Source: Isohypsibius dastychi
Lineage: Eukaryota > Tardigrada > Eutardigrada > Parachela > Isohypsibiidae
Length of the DNA: 14,549 nt
Assembly: GCA_034696485.1 (NCBI GenBank)
Contig: JAQIWT010000845.1
Coordinates: 1-14,549 of the forward strand
Direction of reading: 5' to 3'
Shown in pieces: positions 8,377 through 14,549 of the stretch. Under the pieces are notes generated by a model. It was given only the letters and a program-made list of their open reading frames with translations. It searched no databases and had not been told where the DNA came from. The first letter of the stretch is position 1; every line of letters starts with the position of its first letter. The position numbers and the translations under genes are program-made.

Positions 8377-11300
8377 ATGATGCACCGAGGAAACCCCACC
8401 GCATGCAGGATACTTCTCCTATTGACGTTCATCGTAATTTACGAGATTTCGGACATGTCGAAAATTGCCGGTTTGGAGGTGAATATCGCGACAATGGGCA
8501 TTGTTCATCCAAGTGCACTGACTGCATTAGTCTACAACCGTCCAGCGTACGAAATGGCCGTCGAGGATGTCAACCGCATTCATAACGGAACGATGCATTT
8601 TGACATTTCCTTTGTCTTTGACACGAACCTGAAAACGTGTGAACAGCTGGAAGACAATGCGGTCAACATGATGTCTAGATGGTATTATTCACGAAAACGG
8701 CGCAACAACCCCAACGCCTTAGATGTCATTGTGAACCCTGGTAAGTAGCAAGGTCAGTTCTGATAGACAACCCTTTCAAACTCGGCATGAAGCTTTAGCG
8801 TAACGGTCAGGCTCGTGCTAGTAATCCCGTCTAATCCAAAGGGAGCATTGTAATACAATTCCTGCAAGAGATCTTAAAGAACAGCTGGATGCAGTGTAGA
8901 AGGTCATCTCACCAGCATCTCACCAACGCTCTTTGGACAGGTCAAGATGACGGAATAATACACTTGCTTTTGTATGCGGTAAACTACGGCATACATGAAC
9001 ATGTACATCATTAAATAAACTGCATGATGAAAAAACAAAACAGTCCCAGACAATGGGGTTTATTTTCTTGAGCATTTTTTGGAAATACTTGGATATATGT
9101 AAGTCTTCCTCTTCGCGATCCACGGACGCTCGACGATCTCAAAAGACAAACAAATTGATGTATTTGTCGGTCCTGGCATGTCGTTACAATTCTTCGTATA
9201 ATTTACGTCAATTCACATGCCCACTTTATTGAAGGATGTGGAGAGGTTGATGCAGTTAATCAGTTGGCTCGTGAGTGGAACATCTTGTACATAACCACGT
9301 AAGACATGCTACATCACCTCAAGCCGTCCGATTTCCTGGTCCTCTACCTCTTTTTCTTTGCATTATATTCAAGGGTGAATAACGGATTGCTCATTAGTCG
9401 AGATCGAACACTCCGTCCCACTTGGATATACTCAGGCCTTTCATCCAGCGTGAATGTTGCCGATTTCATTGTCAACATCATGCGAGAGTTCTCGTGGTCG
9501 ACGCTGTTCGTGATTACGGATGAGGATAGTCCACCGTACTACCGATTCACAGCTGGCACTGTTGCTTCAGTGGTGACGGATATTCCCGAAAGCCGACTTT
9601 ATTCCAGGACGATTAGATCAAAGATGCGACCCAACTACACCGCACTCCTCAATGATTTCCACAGTGTCAGCCGTGGTGGGTATAAAAAAAGCACAAATGT
9701 CACGCAGTGTAACTATAGCCACTTAATTTACAGTTTTGCTCTTCTTGGGTAAAGGCTTGCCACTTAGAAGCCTCATGGTAAGATGATCGGTAAATGATGA
9801 TTCCGGACATTATGCCAGCTAGTCTCAAAAGGTTATTCGGGGTTTCTGACATCACGGCAATTCACATACCGTTGAGTTAACAGGGTGACGTCAGAAAACC
9901 GTGTACCTAATGCGATTTCTTGTAGCTGATGTCTGTTGTGTGACGACGATTCTGATCCATAAAACATTGTCAACAGAGTAGACGTGTTTTGGTTGACCCG
10001 CGTTTTTTCGTAGATCTCTGCTGCAGGACTGAATATGACTGAAGGATCACACGTAAGCCATATATATTCCCTGTGTTAGTGGTAACAGATCATACAGCCC
10101 GTTGAGCAAGTGGTACCGTCCCCATATGTATTTCGCACGCCTGTATGTGTTTGCAATTTGTCGGAATCGGGAGAGGGAAGGCGGGGGAACGGCTAGCTTC
10201 AGTTGGAAAAGTTATATAACAGAATAGGGGCTTTGTTTTGTGTCCACCCCCAAATAATTATCACCTCGCAGTACGGACGCTATAACTCGTGGCATTCGAA
10301 TGCAAATACAAAAAACTAATTCAACCAGATGCTTTATTCTATGGACTAAATAATTAAATGTCGTGCGCAAAAGCAGATACATCTACCTGACGCCTAACCT
10401 CCCCCTTCCAAGACAGATAGACTGCATAATAGGATTAGACGTAGAAGACATACAAGAAGCAGTAAACTACGATAATTCACATCACCATCTTCCAAGGTCT
10501 ATCTGGGTCTGGAGCCAAAATTAAATATTCCGTCAGCGTTCGGTAATTTTACCTGGCAGACGGGAGATGAACTTGACCAGGTACTTGGTAACTTCCATTA
10601 AATTACCAGTTTGTGCTGATGCTTCGACGAACTTAACTGCAGGTCGCACAGTATGCTTATCGTTCTCTGCTGCTTATTCATCCCGCATCTTTCGAAAACG
10701 CCACCTTGACCGACAGTCGTCATATTCTGGAACTTGAGATGCACAAACGAACTCTGAAAATATTCAACTTCTCTTACCCGTTTGATGGCACGTATCACCA
10801 AAACGCAGCCTGTTATGCCGGAGTTCTCCTACTAGCCCAGGTAAGTAACACACTTTCCATGTCGTGGTTTGACAATAAACACAATTTATCTATCACTAGG
10901 CTCTTCAGGAACTCATCCAACAGAATCATACAGAAACGCTACAAGACGGAAAGTCCCTCGCCGATTTGTTCTTGGACAGAACGTTTTCAACCCAGTTCGG
11001 TGACCTCTTTATTGACAGCACCGGCGAACGTAGGTTAGACATGGCGTTGTCCGCGTTTGACTCTGAAGACGGAGATCGGCTGGTATACTGAATCCAAGAA
11101 ATGATTTCATGGATTACCAGTGATATTGTTGCAGGGTTTTCTTGAACATATTGCCAGATTTAACCAGCTACTCATAGTGCGCAACATATCATGGATTGGA
11201 ACTGAATGGCCACCGCCCAACGAGCCAAAATGTGGCTACCAGGGCCAGTTGTTGAAATGCGTTCTCCAAGGTTCGAACTGGTAAAGAGATCAGAAAAAGG

Positions 11301-11583
11301 CAGACTTATCCTAGTGCTTTGCAGAGAGCTGGGCGGAACCAACCTTCATTGCGATTGTCGCGACTCTTGGTGTGCTGGTTGGATCGTCGCTTCTAGCGAT
11401 GTTCATAAGGTAACCTTTTAAAGTTGCATGTTTTAGACGACAGGAATTGTTTTTTGTAGAAGGGAACTCCGTCGTAGAACCACATGGTTCAACTGGTGGT
11501 TAATATCGGAGGACAAGTTGTATTTTCTGGGTGATTCCAAAACTGCGGAGAGCCTCCGCACTGCACGGTTTTTGGTCTATTAG
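8377..11583 (+). CDS. ANF/NPR-type receptor with short tail, no cyclase domain
   Basis: Proposed exons: 8377-8740, 9235-9298, 9374-9675, 9926 to about 9969, 10014-10052, 10497-10580, 10643-10840, 10900-11082, 11135-11270, 11325-11409 and 11460-11583, about 540 residues. A signal peptide (hydrophobic 12-22) precedes a periplasmic-binding-type ANF ligand domain. Family landmarks are VNPGCGEVDAVNQLAREWNI, RDRTLRPTW, AAGLNMTEGSHVYLGLEP, DGTYHQNAACYAGVLLLAQ, a DSTGERRLD strand and PPPNEPKCGY before the membrane. One helix (about 476-498) is followed by a 41-residue tail and a TAG. The kinase-homology and guanylate cyclase domains of receptor cyclases are absent, and an AATAAA follows 172 nt after the stop, so the layout matches NPR-C (about 541 residues), a clearance receptor. 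One join fails: exons four and five are in different frames with no GT donor that reconciles them, so an indel, decay or a rare splice site is possible. The join before the helix uses a weak GTTCGA donor, chosen because its phase equals that of the right-hand paralogue. Confidence 0.88.
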
Positions 11584-11754
11584 GAGAATGTCGTACAAAT
11601 TTCGTAAATGATCTGTTTGAAGAGCAGCTTTCCGTATCTTTCAAAGAAATTTAAAACCCAATCATCTTCCCACTGAATACATTTTTTGCCCACAGTTTAC
11701 AGACTTTCAGTGTTCAACGAACCCAGATCTAAAGTCACAGTGAACGGTTAAAGA

Positions 11755-11760
11755 AATAAA
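11755..11760 (+). terminator. Poly(A) signal of the left ANF-receptor gene
   Basis: AATAAA lies 172 nt past the receptor stop codon. It ends three bases before the chitinase-like stop codon on the other strand (11764-11766). Cleavage 10-30 nt downstream would place the receptor transcript end antisense to the last chitinase-like exon. Confidence 0.65.
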
Positions 11761-11763
11761 GTA

Positions 11764-13348
11764 TCACTTGTTGTATTCGTTCTTGATTGCATTCAAGAGT
11801 GGGTATTTAACACCACATCCGCCGAAAAAGTCATCAAAAGTGATATCCCATAGGAACACTCCAGCATAACCTTTCGCCTTCGTCCATTTGACCTTAAAAA
11901 CCATTCACTACATGAACCCTCCTACTGGGCATTGCAACTTACCTTTTCTCTAATGCTTGCTTCATCCTCGTAGCCCACCCACCATTTGCCCGACTTGGAA
12001 TATCCATAGGGCGTCTTGATATCAGGTTGGAGAACTGGGGCCAGTTCACCCGATCTGATCTTCTCACAAATCTCGTAATAAGCCAAGAAGCCTGGTGTTT
12101 TCGTATAGAAACCCGGTCCAGCTGGTCCAGCAGCCGTCACGTTCAACCCAAATTTGTTCGCGTCAGCCAGTTTCCAAGTGTTACCGAACGCGGCCAGACC
12201 GACGACTAATTTCGATTTTGGAATGCCAGCTTTCTCCCAGTCTTCGCTGAAATCTTTCTGTAGATCAAAAGATTCTGTCACGGTATATTCATCTTGAATG
12301 GATCGTCTTACCACGTTGACCAATGTGGAATTTGCATATGGTGCGAATAGCTGAGATGGGTGACCAGTTTCAGTTGGTTCGGATGACGGCGTTTGAAGAT
12401 TGTAGGTCATCAGGTTGACGAGATCAAGAGCCCTATTAGAACAGTGTATAAAGATGTGATACTGAATCAGGGACAGGGAAACTCACTTTGCCATTAAGGG
12501 AAGATTGTAACCCTCCCTCGTTGTATTCCCTACTGCAGCCGTTAGTATCAGTCGAGGTAGGCTTGATGACTTTGATTCCTCATCAAATGCTGCCCGTAGT
12601 TCCTACAGATTAACTGTTTTAATAACGGATTGGTGTAATTTGGACAGACTTGCCGTGATAAAGTTGGTGAAATAGTTGAAATCCACTTTGTTAGGAAATT
12701 CCCAGCTGAGATCGAGTCCGTCATATCCCAGATCACGGATGAGTTTGACGGCAGAGCTGATGAAGTATTTCCGTAAATCGCCGGACGCTGATACATCAGA
12801 GAACTGCTGTGCGATTCCCCAGCCTCCGACGCTGATAATCATTTTTAGATCTGGATTTTTTCGTTTGAGATAGATAAGCTCTTTCGCGCTATCCGCAACT
12901 GTCAACGTCACGTTCTTGTAGGCCGACCCACCGGGCTTTGTTAGAAAGCCAAACGTCGACTTAGGTAGAATTCCTCCTTTGATCGCTGGATGGATTCGGA
13001 AAGCAAGTGATCGACAAGTTGCATGCGAAATTGGAATAAATAGCTTACATGTATCAAGTGAAGCATCGAGCTTGATTTCGGCGAAAGCATAGTAGAAAAT
13101 GGTGCAAAGAGATGCATCGGCATGACGAGGAAGAAATCGAGCTTTGCCGGGACGATAGTTGGACCATACAGAATAATAGCATCCACGATGGGGCAGCCGA
13201 AATGTTGGTTCTGAAACCAACCACATTCTGAAAGTTACTGTATTTGGTGAACGTGTTCACCTGGGTTACCTGTTGCATCGACGTGAATGTCAAAAATGAG
13301 TGAAATGAGGATCAAGCACGATGCGGAGAGACCAAGAGCAGAAAGCAT
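11764..13348 (-). CDS. Secreted GH18 chitinase-like protein with altered active site
   Basis: Six minus-strand exons, 13348-13270, 13210-13049, 12985-12654, 12602-12487, 12432-11943 and 11892-11764, encode 435 residues. Introns are 50-63 bp and one is GC-AG. Residues 1-25 are a signal peptide, and a single GH18 barrel fills the rest, with no chitin-binding domain. Landmarks are CYYSVWSNYRPG at 37-48, the SVGGW strand at 132-136, the catalytic strand YDGLDLSWEFP at 168-178, NLMTYN at 236-241, FYTKTPGFLAYYEIC in the insertion domain and the strand-8 tryptophan W408. In active enzymes the motif is DxxDxDxE. Here D169, D172 and the acid E176 are kept, but the third Asp is Ser174 (AGC). The MxYD aspartate is Asn241. 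Loss of these two pocket acids should weaken or abolish chitinase activity while sparing sugar binding. The LDLSWEFP reading recalls insect imaginal disc growth factors (IDGFs), which also have one GH18 domain of about 440 residues but have lost the Glu. A chitin-binding lectin or growth-factor-like role is inference. Confidence 0.95.
12603..12653 (-). other. GC-AG intron in the GH18 gene (51 bp)
   Basis: The donor reads ACG followed by GCAAGT and the acceptor is CTGTAG, phase 0. Joining here gives the expected GH18 continuation NFIT-ELRAAFDEES. I checked the nearby GT dinucleotides: none gives the right phase with an acceptable intron length. GCAAGT is the usual extended consensus for the GC class of U2 introns. 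Confidence 0.85.
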
Positions 13349-13917
13349 TATGTACTTTGTTTTGGTTAGAACTCGGTTAGAGCCTCACGTAAAGTGAACC
13401 TTGATGTTTCAAGCAAGCCAACCGAGCTCAGAAACGAGGGCAATGCAGCACGGTACGGTGATGAATATTCTTGTAACATCTGCCACAAAGTGTGCCCGAA
13501 GGCAAAACTACCTACGGTAATGGGTTCTTTGATATTTTAATGCACATGCACTGTTGGTCATATTTTTTCTGAACGTTTGAACTGCGACCACGTCAAGTAA
13601 GGTGTAAATTAGGTGTTAAATTCGGTGTTAATTCCACGCGTTTTTTTCAGCATCGTCAAGCCCACGCCGTCGTGTTTTTTGTATATTCAGATCGGAGTTT
13701 CGGTTTGACTGCTTGTTCTCAACGCCGGGCGCCCATATTGATAGCCACTTTTGGCAAAATCAAGCGATGCCAATTGCCAATATTGGAACGAAAAACAAAA
13801 CCTTATCGTTATCAGTTCATGTCAGGTACTACTTTTTTTCAAATAAGATTCAATGGGTACTGCTAGAGCTGGTCTTGGAAATTCCTCTGTGAAGATCTGC
13901 TTCTTCCAACCAAACTG
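13349..13917. other. Intergenic region upstream of the GH18 gene
   Basis: This 569-bp gap lies between the start of the GH18 gene and the end of the right ANF-receptor gene, both on the minus strand. It should hold the GH18 promoter, though I see no clear TATA box. A short tandem repeat sits at 13601-13635. The + strand open frame at 13672-13866 has no recognisable domain and is not annotated. A minus-strand ATTAAA near 13540 might serve the right receptor gene, but it is unsupported. Confidence 0.6.
13601..13635 (+). repeat. Three imperfect ~12-bp tandem units (GGTGTTAAATT-like)
   Basis: Adjacent units are GGTGTAAATTA (13601-13611), GGTGTTAAATTC (13612-13623) and GGTGTTAATTCC (13624-13635). 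They lie 253-287 bp upstream of the GH18 start codon. Helical-turn spacing of near-identical elements could be a clustered factor-binding site, which is inference. Simple replication slippage is the alternative. Confidence 0.7.
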
Positions 13918-14549
13918 TCAGTATTGCGTGCTTTCGAATAAGTTCATGGTCTCTGTAAGCCTTGAACCGAATCCGTCCTGTGCAGTTCCCAAGTAAACTA
14001 ATTCGGATTCAGAACACATCCACCAGATGAATCCTTTTCCTTCCAGAAACCGAAAATATCTGTAAACATTAGTTCATGGTGAGGATCAAGATATGCGCAA
14101 ATAACGCAAACGCTCCAAACCTCCAAGTCAGAAATGCGATCAAAAGGGAAACACACGCAACTGGGGCGATTATTGCAGCGATCAAGGTCGAATCAGATGC
14201 CACTGGAAGCCATTCATGTTAGCGGTCTCATCGATGAATTCTACGAAAATCAGCCTACTTTTCAAACACAGTAGCCCAGGATCTGAATATCCACAAACGG
14301 GTGCATCTTTCGGTGGATTGGTTAAAACGTTGCTCACGTTCATCTCCCAGAACCGGAGCTCATCAGTTGCTGCATCGTATAAACCAGAAATCTGCCAGTA
14401 TTGAAAGGTCATGGTCAAACTTGAATTTAATCTTTCTCGTTTTATACCTTCATTGTCTGGGAATCTGGGTCGAAAGCATAAACATCCAAGTCGACCAATC
14501 GGACGCCTCCATCGTTAATCGAGGTTGGTCCCGTTTCCAGGTCAAACGA
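13918..14549 (-). CDS. 3' end of a second ANF-type receptor, short tail (partial)
   Basis: Four minus-strand exons, 14549-14448 (continuing past the window edge), 14391-14259, 14202-14121 and 14059-13918, are joined by introns of 56-61 bp in phases 0, 1 and 2. The first exon gives the end of the ANF ligand domain (GVRLVDLDVYAFDPDS). The second gives the membrane-proximal part with NPPKDAPVCGY. The third is a transmembrane helix (STLIAAIIAPVACVSLLIAF). The last encodes a 46-residue tail ending in TGA at 13920-13918. Intron phases equal those of the last three introns of the left receptor, and the tails share WW-x2-SE-x2-L-x-(Y/F)-LG starting at the same offset from the exon start. I see no kinase-homology or cyclase exon downstream before the GH18 gene. 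The two are therefore paralogues of one cyclase-less family in opposite orientation, flanking the GH18 gene. The start and signal peptide lie outside the window. Confidence 0.85.

Noticed and set aside
8920-9123. Minus-strand open frame in intron 1 of the left receptor
   Set aside because: Chance frame with no domain, opposite to a well-supported intron.
11281-11329. Alternative splice pair for the left receptor before the helix: stronger donor GTAAAG at 11281 with exon start at 11329
   Set aside because: It is in frame (phase 2), but the matching intron in the right-hand paralogue is phase 1, which agrees with the weaker donor at 11271 and exon start 11325.
11698-11755. Possible extra last exon for the left receptor after TTTACAG near 11680-11701
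   Set aside because: Several frames close within 20 codons, none matches a kinase-homology domain or the paralogue, and the donor choice would be arbitrary.
13672-13866. Plus-strand 64-codon open frame upstream of the GH18 gene
   Set aside because: No domain or signal, and its start codon follows no promoter-like sequence.

Overview
This window is eukaryotic nuclear DNA from an invertebrate animal. All five genes are split by short introns, mostly 50-95 bp with GT...AG ends and matched phases. Two of the gene types, a peritrophin-A chitin-binding protein and a GH18 chitinase-like protein, fit an animal with a chitinous cuticle or gut lining. I infer an ecdysozoan. A tardigrade or another compact-genome panarthropod is my best guess, but nothing here fixes the phylum. 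I see no bacterial operon, rRNA, tRNA, CRISPR array or clear transposon. The exon models below were assembled by hand from splice signals, reading phase and domain continuity.

Layout, left to right. (1) 1-736: intergenic DNA ending in a TATA-box promoter. (2) 737-1420 (+): a small secreted protein with one CBM14 chitin-binding domain and a Lys/Gly tail. (3) 5492-1431 (-): a seven-exon gene for a secreted LRR plus two-Ig protein whose ectodomain matches Trk (neurotrophin receptor) receptors, but with no membrane segment or kinase. It is tail-to-tail with gene 2, with only 10 bp between the stop codons. (4) 5493-8376: about 2.9 kb with no convincing gene, between two divergently transcribed receptor-like genes. 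(5) 8377-11583 (+): an eleven-exon receptor with an ANF/natriuretic-peptide-type ligand-binding domain, one transmembrane helix and a 41-residue tail. It has no kinase-homology or guanylate cyclase domain, so it resembles the NPR-C clearance receptor. (6) 13348-11764 (-): a complete six-exon GH18 chitinase-like gene, tail-to-tail with gene 5, with an altered active site and one GC-AG intron. (7) 13918 to beyond the right edge (-): the 3' end of a second ANF-receptor paralogue, with the same last three intron phases and a related short tail.

The recurring theme is binding proteins that lack the expected catalytic part: a Trk ectodomain without a kinase, two ANF receptors without a cyclase, and a GH18 protein missing pocket acidic residues. 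That they act as decoys, clearance receptors or lectins is inference. The domain content and intron phases are read directly from the sequence.
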